Positions 53,173-62,594 of a DNA stretch of 64,000 bases are shown piece by piece. Both the position numbers and the translations under genes were made by a program. This stretch comes from Caldifarciminota bacterium (lineage in GTDB: Bacteria > Hydrothermota > Tepidihabitantia > B3-TA06): contig JAFGSK010000003.1 of the NCBI GenBank assembly GCA_016934635.1, positions 124,001-188,000 on the forward strand, in the 5' to 3' direction. The notes below the pieces were generated by a model, which saw nothing but the letters and a program-made list of their open reading frames with translations, searched no databases and was not told the origin of the DNA. The first letter of the stretch is position 1. Every line of letters begins with the position of its first letter.

Positions 53173-54045
53173 ATGGAAAACAGCAAAACGGACAAGAGAA
53201 TATGCCTGATTACCGGGGCTAACTCCGGGATAGGCAAGGCGGCGGCCATCCAGATCGCCAGGCAAGGCTACCGGGTCATAATCGGCTGCAGAAACAAGGA
53301 AAGAGGGGAGACAGCATTAAGCGAAATCAAGGAAAAGAGTAACAGTGATGACGTGGAATTGATGATAATCGACATGGCCTTGCAGAAATCTATCCGGGCT
53401 GCGGTTGAGGCACTTACCCACAATCAAGTTGACGTGTTGATCCACAACGCCGCCGATTTCGACATCACCAGAAAGAAGCGCGAGGTTAGCGGGGAGAATA
53501 TCGAAACGGTGTGGGCGACCAATCACCTGGGGCCGGTGCTCATGACCGATCTCCTGACGGAGAGGCTGAAGCGCAGCGAGCAGGGCCGCATAATTACTAT
53601 CGCCTCCAAAGGGCTGGTGGCCCATCCCTTTCTCAAGGTGGATATCGAAGACCCGGAGTTCAAGAGTAAGTCCTACTCGGTCGAAAAGGCCTATTACCAG
53701 TCGAAGCTGGCCCAGGTGATGTACGCCTACTGGCTGGCACAGGAGTTGAAGGACACCGAGATAACGGTTAACTGCATCCGGGTCACCAACGTTAAAATCG
53801 ATATCGAGCGCTATCCGAACCTGTCCAAAGCGATGAAGCTTTCCTATTCCATGAAGAGCAAGTTTGCCATCACCCCTGAAGAGATGGCGCTGACTTATAC
53901 CTATCTGGCAACCTCGCCTGAGGTGAACTCGGTTACCGGCAAGTACTTCGACGAGAAAAACAAGGAAGTATCTTCGTCTGCCTACAGCAGGGATGAAGCG
54001 AACATTGCCGCTGTTATGGATATGACGATGAAGTATTTAAAATAA
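53173..54045 (+). CDS. Short-chain dehydrogenase/reductase
   Basis: 290 residues. Rossmann motif LITGANSGIGKAAA (TGxxxGIG), NAD(P) specificity region GCRNKERGE (basic residues favour NADP), catalytic tyrosine and lysine in AYYQSKLAQ. It resembles the retinol-dehydrogenase/WW-domain-oxidoreductase type of SDR; the substrate is unknown. ATG follows the -10 box by eight bases, with no Shine-Dalgarno. Confidence 0.87.
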   Translation: MENSKTDKRICLITGANSGIGKAAAIQIARQGYRVIIGCRNKERGETALSEIKEKSNSDDVELMIIDMALQKSIRAAVEALTHNQVDVLIHNAADFDITRKKREVSGENIETVWATNHLGPVLMTDLLTERLKRSEQGRIITIASKGLVAHPFLKVDIEDPEFKSKSYSVEKAYYQSKLAQVMYAYWLAQELKDTEITVNCIRVTNVKIDIERYPNLSKAMKLSYSMKSKFAITPEEMALTYTYLATSPEVNSVTGKYFDEKNKEVSSSAYSRDEANIAAVMDMTMKYLK

Positions 54046-54058
54046 CAAGTCCTACATC

Positions 54059-54703
54059 TTAGTGCACAGCATACCTTAACCATACCAGATTGCCTTCCAG
54101 TTGCTTGCACTCCACGAGTTTCAGATTAACCGACGCGGAAGAGGCGTAAAACGGCTTGCCAGACTCGCCTGCCAGCGCGGGATGGATGAGTACGCAGACC
54201 TCGTCGGCAAGGCCTTGATCCAAGAGCAGTGAGTTGAGCATGCCGCCCGCGTCCACCCTGACGGTTTCAAATCCGCGCCTGTCAAGCTCCTCCAGGGCTA
54301 CCCTCAGGTCAACCTTATCTTTGCCAACCTTTATCCACGACACGTGCCGCTTGTCCAGATAATCCAGGTACTCGGCAGGTGTTCGTTCCGACACCAGGGC
54401 AATGAAGTCTTTCCAGTAGCCCGATTTTCGCAGGGCTGACCATATCCTGACCTTGCCAACGGAGTCGACGACGGCCATCGCTCCTCGGGTGTCATCTTTC
54501 TCGATCTTTACAGGTTTGAAGTCATCTTCGGTTTCTTCGTAGGGCTCCATGGGAGCGGACAGGATTGTCCCTGAACCCACCAGGGTAATATCCTCTTTCC
54601 AGTTCGAGGCCAGCCCGTAATAGGCTCCCATGTCCACTTTGAATCCGGTGTTACGGCCGTCAACGCTAATCGCGTTGTACACGATCACTTTGGGTCTTTT
54701 GAT
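54059..54703 (-). CDS. RibD C-terminal-like (dihydrofolate-reductase-fold) reductase, probable ATC start
   Basis: 214 residues. RibD_C/DHFR-fold features: VIVYNAISVDGR at the N-terminus, DITLVGSGTILSAP, VDAGGMLNSLLLDQGLADE and the closing LVWLRYAVH. It probably reduces a pterin- or pyrimidine-like compound with NADPH. AAGGAGG (54708-54714) lies four bases before ATC 54701-54703, giving the family-type start (M)KRPKVIVYNAISVDG. The longer frame from TTG 54733 begins within two bases of the -10 box, before the expected transcription start, and the next GTG is 19 bases from the ribosome site. The ATC start is therefore likely but not forced. Confidence 0.78.
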   Translation of the reverse strand: MKRPKVIVYNAISVDGRNTGFKVDMGAYYGLASNWKEDITLVGSGTILSAPMEPYEETEDDFKPVKIEKDDTRGAMAVVDSVGKVRIWSALRKSGYWKDFIALVSERTPAEYLDYLDKRHVSWIKVGKDKVDLRVALEELDRRGFETVRVDAGGMLNSLLLDQGLADEVCVLIHPALAGESGKPFYASSASVNLKLVECKQLEGNLVWLRYAVH

Positions 54704-54734
54704 GATTCCTCCTTGTTTAAAGAGCCGAACCAAA

Positions 54735-54762
54735 ATTCTACCGCAAATCCGAAGACGGTCAA
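54735..54762 (-). promoter_or_regulatory. Promoter of RibD-C-like gene
   Basis: Minus-strand TTGACC (54757-54762), 16-base spacer, TAGAAT (54735-54740). The start of transcription would be near 54727-54729. Confidence 0.55.
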
Positions 54763-54858
54763 ACCTCGCTGGGGTGACGTTGATGCTTCTGCATCGCTTC
54801 GCATCAGGTCAGCCCGCGTATAATCTTGAATATGGACTGCAACGACCGCCTCGTTGCC

Positions 54859-54877
54859 GCGACAACGCGGTTGTCGC
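54859..54877. repeat. Perfect 8-bp hairpin
   Basis: GCGACAAC (54859-54866), GCG, GTTGTCGC (54870-54877), in the region between divergent genes. Role unknown. Confidence 0.5.
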
Positions 54878-54942
54878 ACTTCAAATCCCCGGGTTGACAA
54901 CTTCTATCCCATGAATACAGTGAACCAAAACCGGAGGATCAT

Positions 54943-55299
54943 TTGAAACGAATTATTGCGATTTCTTGCTTCATGCTCTTGGCCGGAACGGCCTTGATGT
55001 GCGTCAAGCTCGACCCCAACTTCGCCAGGGTGAAGATATCCGCCCCGGACGAGGAGATCGGATTCACCGGCTTTTACATGAGCGCTACGACGGACAGTAC
55101 CACGGTGGACGCCATGACTTCGGCTTCATATCAGATTGCAGTCGACCCGGAGTCGGATTCGGTTGTTGCCGGATTTATTAAGTCAGACAGCGCTGACACA
55201 CAAAGCGAGCTTCGGGTCAGGCTTTACTATATGGGAAAAACCCGTGACGAGGCTGAGATAACCTCGGGCCGGGCAAAGGTCCGCTGCGATATACCGTAA
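54943..55299 (+). CDS. Small lipoprotein of unknown function
   Basis: 118 residues. Signal with lipobox cysteine in GTALMC (C20), then a beta-rich domain (FARVKISAPDEEIGFTGFYM, SELRVRLYYMGKTRDE) resembling a small immunoglobulin-like fold. Function unknown. TTG start with GGAGG five bases upstream, and TTGACA/TACAGT promoter boxes about 30 bases further up. Confidence 0.65.
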   Translation: MKRIIAISCFMLLAGTALMCVKLDPNFARVKISAPDEEIGFTGFYMSATTDSTTVDAMTSASYQIAVDPESDSVVAGFIKSDSADTQSELRVRLYYMGKTRDEAEITSGRAKVRCDIP

Positions 55300-55398
55300 T
55301 AGCTTGTCAACGAACCTCGCGCTTTCTCATTAGTGTCAGAAATAAATATGACTTTATGTTATCTGACTAGGTGTATTCTCAGGGTCAGGCCGCCTAAA

Positions 55399-56181
55399 TT
55401 ATCGTAGCAGAACAACCTTTCTTGAGATAGAGGTGTCGCCGGCTCTCAGAACGAGAAAGTACAATCCTTCGGGTATAGAGTTGCCTGCATCCCAACCTGC
55501 GGTGTAAGAACCTTGTGCATGTTTTCCTGAGACCAAAGTCTCAATCTTGCGACCTGAAGCGTCGTATATCGCGATGGATAAATCGCAGTCGTAAAGGACG
55601 TTATACTTCAATATCGGTTCCGTGGATGTTACTGGAGTTAAAAGATATAGGTTGGGTACGGACAATTCAGGGGGTTCCTCGGAGATTGCAACGCTTGTCA
55701 TCGCGACGGCCTTAACAGCGTCCTGAGCCGAAGCCTGGTTCTGTGATTGTGCAGTCACCAGGACTTCGAATGTGTCTTTCTCGGGAGCGGATGCAATGAG
55801 CTCTACCTTTATGAGTCTGTCCTCATGGGGATCTAATTTGCCGGTAGCCCACCCTGAAGTTGTAACAGAGAGTGTTATGTCTCCGCCGCCCTGGGTGTCG
55901 AAGTATCTTACTGTCCAGCCGGCTTCGTCGTCCGTTCCCCTGACAGTAATAATATCCTTGGTTCTGCCGTCATCAACGTCGTTTTCAACACTAACAAAAA
56001 AAATTGCCGTATCACCTGAGGTTATTTCCTGTTCCTTGGTTTGGTGCTGACCAGTCAAATTGTAGATATTCTCGCCGATAAAGGCGGTTTCCCCTTCGTT
56101 GCGAATCTGAGCGTCAGGTCTGCCCGGCGCAGCCGCTCCAAAAACGACAAAAGTAACGATAAGCAGATAGACATGCTTCAT
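55399..56181 (-). CDS. Secreted protein with C-terminal sorting-type domain
   Basis: 260 residues. Signal peptide about 1-24, a beta-sandwich domain at about 45-165 (GDTAIFFVSVENDVDDGRTK, TVRYFDTQGGGDITLSV) that resembles NPCBM/CARDB-like extracellular modules, and a FlgD-like C-terminal domain (LSIAIYDASGRKIETLVSG, GLYFLVLRAGDTSISRKVVL). The last domain matches those of the M6 protease and the BNR protein. ATG with SD AAAGGAGAG. Confidence 0.7.
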   Translation of the reverse strand: MKHVYLLIVTFVVFGAAAPGRPDAQIRNEGETAFIGENIYNLTGQHQTKEQEITSGDTAIFFVSVENDVDDGRTKDIITVRGTDDEAGWTVRYFDTQGGGDITLSVTTSGWATGKLDPHEDRLIKVELIASAPEKDTFEVLVTAQSQNQASAQDAVKAVAMTSVAISEEPPELSVPNLYLLTPVTSTEPILKYNVLYDCDLSIAIYDASGRKIETLVSGKHAQGSYTAGWDAGNSIPEGLYFLVLRAGDTSISRKVVLLR

Positions 56182-56254
56182 ATACTCTCCTTTTGCTTAT
56201 GATGTCAACTTGAGTATCCTCGAAAACCAAGGATTGTCAACTAATAGAGAATTC

Positions 56255-57712
56255 CTATTGGATGAGGGTTGTCTTTCGCGCGATCGAGCCTTCTTCGGTT
56301 CTCAGGATGCAGATGTAGATGCCTTTAGGTATATCCTGAGTTAGGCATGTAACGGTGTGTTGGCCTTGCGTTTTGTTGCCCTTATCAAGATAGCCTATCA
56401 ATCTGTCGGTTACGTCATGTAAAGACAGGATAATCTCTTGAGGCTTGGGTAAGCTGTACGTTACCATAAAGTTTTCAGTCATTACCGACGGAACAGAGAA
56501 AAGGATTTTACTGTCAGGAAGAGCCTCGGTGAATCCAGGTTCAGGTTCTTTGACAGGGATCCTGCCGCGCTTGTACATTATCTCGTGATTGCCCTGGCTG
56601 GGGTCGTGCCAGATTAGGTGAAGGAAGGAGTCGCTTACAGCCATAAACGGACTGTAAGAGGTAAATGCGTTGTTACTCAGATTCGTATCCCGAGACCATG
56701 TCGAACCCAAGTCGCTTGATTCGATAAAGAATATCTGCTCTGTAGTGAAACGTTCATCGTGCCAACTGATGTAGATATTGGAGTCGGCTACAGAAATAGA
56801 AGGGTTATGCGAATGTTGGTCGGAATCGATCAGCCTTTGAGCTTCGCTCCAGGTTGCACCGTTATCAGCCGATTGCATAAAGTATATTTCACTGTTTCCA
56901 GGGTGATCGTCATGTTGATCCATCCATGCAAGATACAGGTTATCTTCGTTAGTCTCAATTGACGGGTGCTCGGAGGCGCCTGTTGTTTCGGTAAGTCTTT
57001 TTGCCTCTTCCCATGTTTCTCCGCGGTCGGGTGAGTGAGTAAAGTATATTTCATAATTGCCTTCAGCATCGTCGTGCCAGACGATGTACAAGTCGGCTCC
57101 CGAGGCTTCGATGCACGCGAAGCGAGAATTGCCCTCGTTTGAGGTCAATCTCTGGTCGTCTTCCCAGGTTTCCCCGTAATCTAGAGACCGTTTGTAGTAT
57201 ATCTCGCGGTTACCTGCACGCAGATCCTCCCAAACCACGTGAATAAAGGAATCTGACGCTGCAGCCGACGGAAAATCGGAGAACGAAGGTTCCTCGGTTA
57301 AACGCATTTCATCCAGCCAGGTTTCTCCTTCATCCTGTGAATGTCTGTAGTAGATTTCCGAGTTGCCGTCCCTTACGTCTTTCCATACGATGTATATCTG
57401 CGTTCCGGATACCGCCATCGACGGGTAGTCGCTCGTTGTAGGGTCAGTCGATATCTTAAAAGCGTCTCCCCAGGTTTCGCCGTTATCCTGTGATTTTATG
57501 TAATAAACGTTGGTGCTCGTGGCGCCCGACGCTTCTCCCCAGACCGCGTGCAGGGTTTGCCCTCGAGCCTCGATGCAGCGTGCGTTGTTGTAAGGCAGGT
57601 AGGGCCACGTGGCGCTCACAGTGAGTCGTACGGTGGGTTCCCACTTCACCTGTGCGAATACGGCGGAGAATGCAAGAAGAACCGACCCTAGTAATACTTG
57701 AAGGTTTTTTAT
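56255..57712 (-). CDS. Secreted BNR/Asp-box (sialidase-like propeller) protein, ATA start codon
   Basis: 485 residues if read from ATA 57710-57712. Six Asp-boxes (SQDNGETW, SQDEGETW, SLDYGETW, SPDRGETW, SADNGATW, SSDLGSTW) show a sialidase-like propeller, followed by a FlgD-like sorting domain (ILSLHDVTDRLIGYL, GIYICILRTEEG). The ATA gives a complete signal peptide, (M)KNLQVLLGSVLLAFSAVFA-Q, with GGAGG five bases upstream and an in-frame TAA immediately before. The first ordinary start, GTG 57649, begins exactly after the predicted cleavage site. No sialidase catalytic set was recognised, so a binding or structural role is also possible. Confidence 0.78.
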   Translation of the reverse strand: MKNLQVLLGSVLLAFSAVFAQVKWEPTVRLTVSATWPYLPYNNARCIEARGQTLHAVWGEASGATSTNVYYIKSQDNGETWGDAFKISTDPTTSDYPSMAVSGTQIYIVWKDVRDGNSEIYYRHSQDEGETWLDEMRLTEEPSFSDFPSAAASDSFIHVVWEDLRAGNREIYYKRSLDYGETWEDDQRLTSNEGNSRFACIEASGADLYIVWHDDAEGNYEIYFTHSPDRGETWEEAKRLTETTGASEHPSIETNEDNLYLAWMDQHDDHPGNSEIYFMQSADNGATWSEAQRLIDSDQHSHNPSISVADSNIYISWHDERFTTEQIFFIESSDLGSTWSRDTNLSNNAFTSYSPFMAVSDSFLHLIWHDPSQGNHEIMYKRGRIPVKEPEPGFTEALPDSKILFSVPSVMTENFMVTYSLPKPQEIILSLHDVTDRLIGYLDKGNKTQGQHTVTCLTQDIPKGIYICILRTEEGSIARKTTLIQ

Positions 57713-57854
57713 TTATTCCTCCGGTTTTCGGCTCCACGTTTTAATGGAGACCACAAAGATTAGGTCTCTTATTCGAGTACATAGTAACGTCAGAAGATGT
57801 CAAGAACTCCTGCTAAAGAATTAAGTGAGACGCCCAAGTCAGCGTGTGATATAT

Positions 57855-58502
57855 CTAGGTCGGCTTGAAGGCCAGGGTGTATCTTGCGGCAATGGCGGAA
57901 GGCCGCTGAGTTACGCGAACAAAGCCGCAGGATTCGACGAATCTCCTTAACCCTTGTTGGGAGAAGAAGTGCAGGTCGCCGTTAAGGGGATAGAAAGACA
58001 AAAAGATATTGACTACACCCAGGAAAGGAAACGGGAAGTGCGGGTCGGAGACGATTAACCTGCCTTGAGTTTTCAGTACCCTGTAGGTTTCAATCACGGG
58101 TTTGCGGGGATTTGGAAAATGGTGGATGGTTGAGTTGAAAAAAGCCACGTCGAAATAATCGTCCGGCCACGGGAAAGAGTCTTCGGCATCTGCCGTCCTG
58201 AGGTCATGCGGGAATCCTGCAAGTTTTTCCCGTGCTACATCAAGAGCTTTGGGGGAGATGTCCAAACCGGCCAGGAGTAAAGGTTTCCTTGCTTGTAACT
58301 GCTTTAAGGCGGTACCCGTACCGCAACCGACATCCAGTATCTTGCTTGCGACGGGTACGTCTTTCAAGAATCCCTCCACCCAGGTCTTGAGCCATGTCGC
58401 CCACAAAGATTGATCGTAGGTCTCTGCCCATTTGTCGTAGACTGCCCTTTCCCTTTCCTTGATATCTTTAATTATTCCGGGATCAATAATCACCTTGGCC
58501 AC
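57855..58502 (-). CDS. Class I SAM-dependent methyltransferase
   Basis: 215 residues. SAM motif ILDVGCGTGTAL, acidic loop AGLDISPKAL, post-I motif RTADAEDSFPW and FDVAFFNSTIHHF, as in the UbiE/Methyltransf_11 group. The substrate is unknown; context gives no clue. GTG start behind GGGAGG. The last strand (RYTLAFKP) completes the fold. Confidence 0.85.
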   Translation of the reverse strand: MAKVIIDPGIIKDIKERERAVYDKWAETYDQSLWATWLKTWVEGFLKDVPVASKILDVGCGTGTALKQLQARKPLLLAGLDISPKALDVAREKLAGFPHDLRTADAEDSFPWPDDYFDVAFFNSTIHHFPNPRKPVIETYRVLKTQGRLIVSDPHFPFPFLGVVNIFLSFYPLNGDLHFFSQQGLRRFVESCGFVRVTQRPSAIAARYTLAFKPT

Positions 58503-58544
58503 GTATACCTCCCGGGATTGATTGTCATTCCTGGGAAGGATGCT

Positions 58545-59957
58545 TCAAGGCAGCGCCGCGTTGAGGTCGAACCGCGACAGGCCTGCGTCGGTGGCAATCC
58601 AGAGAAAGTTATCCTGGACGTAAAGAGCCGTTACGGTATCCGAGAGAAGCCCTTCCTCGGTGGTTAGCCGCTCCTGGAAATAGGTTTCAGGATTGTATAC
58701 AGTTACCCCGCCTGTTCCGCCAAGGACAACCAGGCTGTCCCTGCCTGCTATGGCTTCCTGGGGAACAGGTATGAATGCAGGGGATACGAAATACTCCCAG
58801 CCTTCAGAAGCCTGTTTGACCACCATCCTGCCTGTCCAGAAGTAACGAGCAAGGTCACCTCGAATGATTCCAAGCACGTCGTCCGCGACAAGCTTGGAGC
58901 GTTCGTCGGCTAACGGTTCGGGTTCAGTGTCAGGAATCAAGGTCAAAAACACCCCTTTATCGGTGGCCAGGAACAGGGAGTCCTTGTTGTAGTCTATGTC
59001 ATACAGCCACCTTGTGCCGGTTATCTCGGATAGCTTCTTCGATGGGATATTCAGTACATCCGCCTCACGCTTATCCAGAAGAAAGAGGTTGTCCCCGATG
59101 AGACGGACCTTCTGATAGTTCGTGCGGCGTAATTCGTCGTAGGCTCCGTTGCTCCACGATGGGGCAGGATTGACCGTAGTACCCCAGCGGCTGTATGAGT
59201 GGGAGACAAGCAAGCCTTGTGCCGGGATCAACTGGTCAACACCTTCCTTGCCGATGACGTACAAAGAGCTGTCAGATGAGAACATCGAGTGAACACCGCT
59301 TACCCTCGGGCTTCGGAAACGCACGAGTTCCCGCCAGCTCAGACCGTCGAATACCATATACCCGTATGCAGGCACGGATACGAAGACCTTGTTGCGGTGA
59401 GTGAATACCTGACTAAAGGTAAGTTGATTGAACTCATCGTCCACCAGATACCAGGGGGCAAGGAACGGGTAGCTGTTCCTCAGGGTGTATTGATCGGGTG
59501 CCGCAGTCCATTGAACGTCTGAACCTGGCTCGGCGTCTGTTGTCTGTTCGGAGTATTTGTCGACAGCCTTTATGCTGGAACCGTAATTCAAAAAAACATA
59601 CTCTGAACCTACTCCAATACCTTGCGCTTCAGTTGTTGAACCGACGGGAAGTTTCCGGGTCGTTCCGGCAAGAGGTGTAAAAAGGTAAAGGCCACCATCC
59701 CCGGTGGCGATCCAGAATTTTTGCAGGTCGTTATCGAAGATAGCATAGTGGATGTTGGGGGGAAGCCCTTCACCCGGACCGTAGGTTCGTTCAGGCAGCA
59801 AGGATTCGTCGTTGAGTTTAATGATTGAATTCGGGGTAGTTATGTATACGGTATTGAAGGCATCGGCTGTGAAGTTGCGAATCTCAACCAGCTTCGGATA
59901 ATGCTGCCAGTCTGCCGGATTGTGAATGTACGCCAGTAGCACAAGGAATAGACTCAT
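58545..59957 (-). CDS. Exported beta-propeller (two-component-regulator-propeller-like) protein
   Basis: 470 residues. Short signal-like N-terminus (MSLFLVLLAYIHNP), then repeated four-strand blades with phrases such as FWIATGDGGLYLFTPL, LFLATDKGVFLTLIP and LWIATDAGLSRFDLN, typical of reg_prop/Kelch-like sensors but with no kinase part. Probable periplasmic or surface location. ATGA overlap with the NAD(P)HX gene means coupled translation, though a functional link is hard to see. Confidence 0.7.
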   Translation of the reverse strand: MSLFLVLLAYIHNPADWQHYPKLVEIRNFTADAFNTVYITTPNSIIKLNDESLLPERTYGPGEGLPPNIHYAIFDNDLQKFWIATGDGGLYLFTPLAGTTRKLPVGSTTEAQGIGVGSEYVFLNYGSSIKAVDKYSEQTTDAEPGSDVQWTAAPDQYTLRNSYPFLAPWYLVDDEFNQLTFSQVFTHRNKVFVSVPAYGYMVFDGLSWRELVRFRSPRVSGVHSMFSSDSSLYVIGKEGVDQLIPAQGLLVSHSYSRWGTTVNPAPSWSNGAYDELRRTNYQKVRLIGDNLFLLDKREADVLNIPSKKLSEITGTRWLYDIDYNKDSLFLATDKGVFLTLIPDTEPEPLADERSKLVADDVLGIIRGDLARYFWTGRMVVKQASEGWEYFVSPAFIPVPQEAIAGRDSLVVLGGTGGVTVYNPETYFQERLTTEEGLLSDTVTALYVQDNFLWIATDAGLSRFDLNAALP

Positions 59958-61519
59958 TCGTCTTCCTCATCCCGCTCGAAAGAGGTGACGATCGCATCCG
60001 CAAGCCGGTAGATCAGGTCGCCGGCTAGTACCGAATGCTCGCCCAGGCTGTCAGCTGCGAGATCTCCGGCTCTGCCGTGAAGCCATACGCCTAAACTTGC
60101 GGCGTGTGAAAGAGGCAGACCTTGTGCCGCCAGCCCTGCGATTACGCCTGTAAGTACGTCACCTGTTCCGCCAGATGCAAGACCTGAGTTCCCGGTCGAG
60201 TTTATCCATGTTTCTCCAGGGCATGCGGTAATGGTCGGTGCACCTTTGAGAACTAAAACAAGCCCCCATTTCTTCGCATATTCCTCAGCGACATCCAGCC
60301 TGTGGCGGTCAATTGTTTTCGCATCCATTCCGGTCAACCTTGCCATTTCACCGGGATGTGGTGTAAGCGCTAGTGGTGGTTTCTTACCTTCCAGCATTTC
60401 GGGTTTTTGAGCCAATGCATTGAGGGCATCTGCATCAATTACCATCGGTTTTTTCCATTCCGCTGACAAGCGTCTTACCATTTCCACCGTTTCCGGGTGA
60501 GTGCCCAATCCAGGGCCGATGGCAAGAAGCTTGACGTCTGCTTCCATCTTAAGTACCTCGTCTGCCGCTTCAGATGCCAGGTGGCCGTCGCCTGTATCCC
60601 GAAAAGGTCGCTTGACGGTTTCTAGAAGCCCGGCATCGAATACGTCGGCCATGGTTTGGGGAAAACCGAGGTATACGAGCCCGGCCCCGACCCGTGCAGC
60701 GCCCATTGCAGCGAGTCGCGCCGCTCCGCTCATCCCTCGCGAGCCGGCTACTATTAAAACCTTGCCGAAGGAGGCCTTGTTACCCCACGCGATACGTTCA
60801 GGTAAGAGCGTGACGGCTTCATTTTGAGTCATCAGTCTAAGGCTGCCTTCCTTGTCGATTACGGAATTAGGTATACCGATGTCTGCCACCCATACGTCAC
60901 CGCAGTAAAGGCGGGTGGGGTACAGGAGATGACATGGTTTGAGATAAGCCATGGTTACGGTAAGGTTCGCTTTGACCGCAGAGCCAGGCTCTGCATCCAT
61001 CCCGTCCGTTTCTATACCCGAGGGTATGTCGATGCTTACAACGTAGGCTGCGGCTTGGTTAATCATCCGGATTGCTTCATTTGCAAGCCCCTGAGGTAGG
61101 CCTTTGAATCCTGTGCCGAGGACTGCATCCACAACCACATCGTAATCCCTTTTTGTCCACCAGGATTTTAGTCCTCTACTGTTGGTTACTTCCTGGATTG
61201 CCAACCCACATTGTTGGGCTATCTTTGCGTTGGTTAGGGCATCTCCTGCGAGTTCCTCGATCTTGGCCAGCAAAAGGATTTCCACCTCGGCTCCGGCATT
61301 GGCCAGATGACGTGCAGTAACGAAACCGTCTCCACCATTATTACCTTTCCCGCACACACAGAGAACGCTTAAGGCATCCAACCGGGATTCGAAATAATCC
61401 TGGATGGTCTCTGCAACACCCCGCCCCGCGTTTTCCATAAGGATGATGGATGGAATGCCGAACTCCTGTACCGCGCGTTTATCTATAATACGCATCTCAT
61501 CCCTTCTGGTTACACGCAT
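59954..61519 (-). CDS. nnr: Bifunctional NAD(P)H-hydrate epimerase/dehydratase
   Basis: 521 residues. N-terminal YjeF epimerase domain (about 1-215) with MENAGRGVAETI, CVCGKGNNGGDGFVTARHL and VSIDIPSGIETD. C-terminal ADP-dependent dehydratase domain (about 225-515) with IGPGLGT, VIDADALNAL, LTPHPGEMARL and NSTGNSGLASGGTGDVLTG. It repairs hydrated NADH and NADPH. The start matches the family N-terminus, with GGAGAG just before. Confidence 0.94.
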   Translation of the reverse strand: MRVTRRDEMRIIDKRAVQEFGIPSIILMENAGRGVAETIQDYFESRLDALSVLCVCGKGNNGGDGFVTARHLANAGAEVEILLLAKIEELAGDALTNAKIAQQCGLAIQEVTNSRGLKSWWTKRDYDVVVDAVLGTGFKGLPQGLANEAIRMINQAAAYVVSIDIPSGIETDGMDAEPGSAVKANLTVTMAYLKPCHLLYPTRLYCGDVWVADIGIPNSVIDKEGSLRLMTQNEAVTLLPERIAWGNKASFGKVLIVAGSRGMSGAARLAAMGAARVGAGLVYLGFPQTMADVFDAGLLETVKRPFRDTGDGHLASEAADEVLKMEADVKLLAIGPGLGTHPETVEMVRRLSAEWKKPMVIDADALNALAQKPEMLEGKKPPLALTPHPGEMARLTGMDAKTIDRHRLDVAEEYAKKWGLVLVLKGAPTITACPGETWINSTGNSGLASGGTGDVLTGVIAGLAAQGLPLSHAASLGVWLHGRAGDLAADSLGEHSVLAGDLIYRLADAIVTSFERDEEDE

Positions 61520-61586
61520 CCTCTCTCCTGGTTGTTAACGAACCTCGTGAAGGAAGGTTAAAAGTATGGACGAATGACTACTCAGG

Positions 61587-62594
61587 CTAGCCGTAGAAAT
61601 ACTGGTAATCGATGGAGCGAATCACATCACCAGTACGATCTTTGCTTATTTCCTTGGCGATGTGTCCCTGCTCATCGTACTTTAACTCGACCTGTCCGTA
61701 TGGCTTATTCCGTTCATCCCGCCACACGATTCGTACTGGATCTTTTTTACCGCTTTCGTACTCGTACTCCCAGACCTTGGTACGCTTTTTCTTCGCATCA
61801 CTCCACTCTTTCTTGAGTAGCCGACCATTACTGTCATACTCAAAATCTACCATATTGAGTAACTCGTTTTCCGAATTCCGGATGATCTCCTTCATGATTC
61901 GGCCTTCCTTGGTCTGTTGTCTTTCGAGTACCTGTAAGGTTCTTCCTGCCTGATCGACATGGAGTTCCTGCTTCAGATTACCATCTTTATCGTATATCAT
62001 CTGGTGAGTACGCAGAGGGTTACCTTCAGCATCGAGAAATACCATTCTCGTTAGTTCATCATCCTCGTACTCGTAACGGCATATTTCATTTAAGGTATCG
62101 TTAAGTAGGGTTCGTCTTTCAATTATTTGACCTCCGGGTTTACCTGAATTTGGTGGAGGTGGAGGTGCTTTTTTTGAAGTTGCTGCAGGTGGAGGAGTGA
62201 TTTGTTGGGGAACGCTCTTTTTAGCAGCGATTGCAGGTGAAACAGAAGGGGTTTCTTTTAAAGTCGCTGAAGCTGCTTCCTCGGGTTCGTATGTCATCTT
62301 TCCTGACAAGTGACTCTTGAGACTTTCTAGAAGTTTTGCCGCTTCTTTGTCGTCTGAACCTCTTACAGCAGCGTTGAGTTTGTTCATAAGTTCAACTTGC
62401 AGTTCATGGGCAGCTTTATCTATAAGGAGGTTATCAGTCGCTTCTCTGGCATACGCGAGGTGTTCTTCCACTTTTTCCTGGAACTTGCGCCGTTCCTCTT
62501 GAAGCTCTTCAATTCGAGCTTCCAACTCTTTCGCCTCTTTCGCCAACTCTAAATACTTGGCGTAATCAACTGTAGCATCGTACTTCTGTGTCAT
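61587..62594 (-). CDS. Coiled-coil protein with C-terminal YD/RHS-like repeats
   Basis: 335 residues. Coiled coil at about 10-110 (YLELAKEAKELEARIEELQE), then a proline/alanine-rich linker (TPPPAATSKKAPPPPPN). After about 165 come beta repeats of the kind EYDSNGRLLKKEWSD, IYDKDGNLKQEL and KYDEQGHIAKEI, like single units of RHS/YD proteins or MORN-like strand pairs. No signal peptide, so probably cytosolic. Function unknown. Promoter TTGACA-N16-TATAGT lies about 40 bases upstream. Confidence 0.62.
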   Translation of the reverse strand: MTQKYDATVDYAKYLELAKEAKELEARIEELQEERRKFQEKVEEHLAYAREATDNLLIDKAAHELQVELMNKLNAAVRGSDDKEAAKLLESLKSHLSGKMTYEPEEAASATLKETPSVSPAIAAKKSVPQQITPPPAATSKKAPPPPPNSGKPGGQIIERRTLLNDTLNEICRYEYEDDELTRMVFLDAEGNPLRTHQMIYDKDGNLKQELHVDQAGRTLQVLERQQTKEGRIMKEIIRNSENELLNMVDFEYDSNGRLLKKEWSDAKKKRTKVWEYEYESGKKDPVRIVWRDERNKPYGQVELKYDEQGHIAKEISKDRTGDVIRSIDYQYFYG

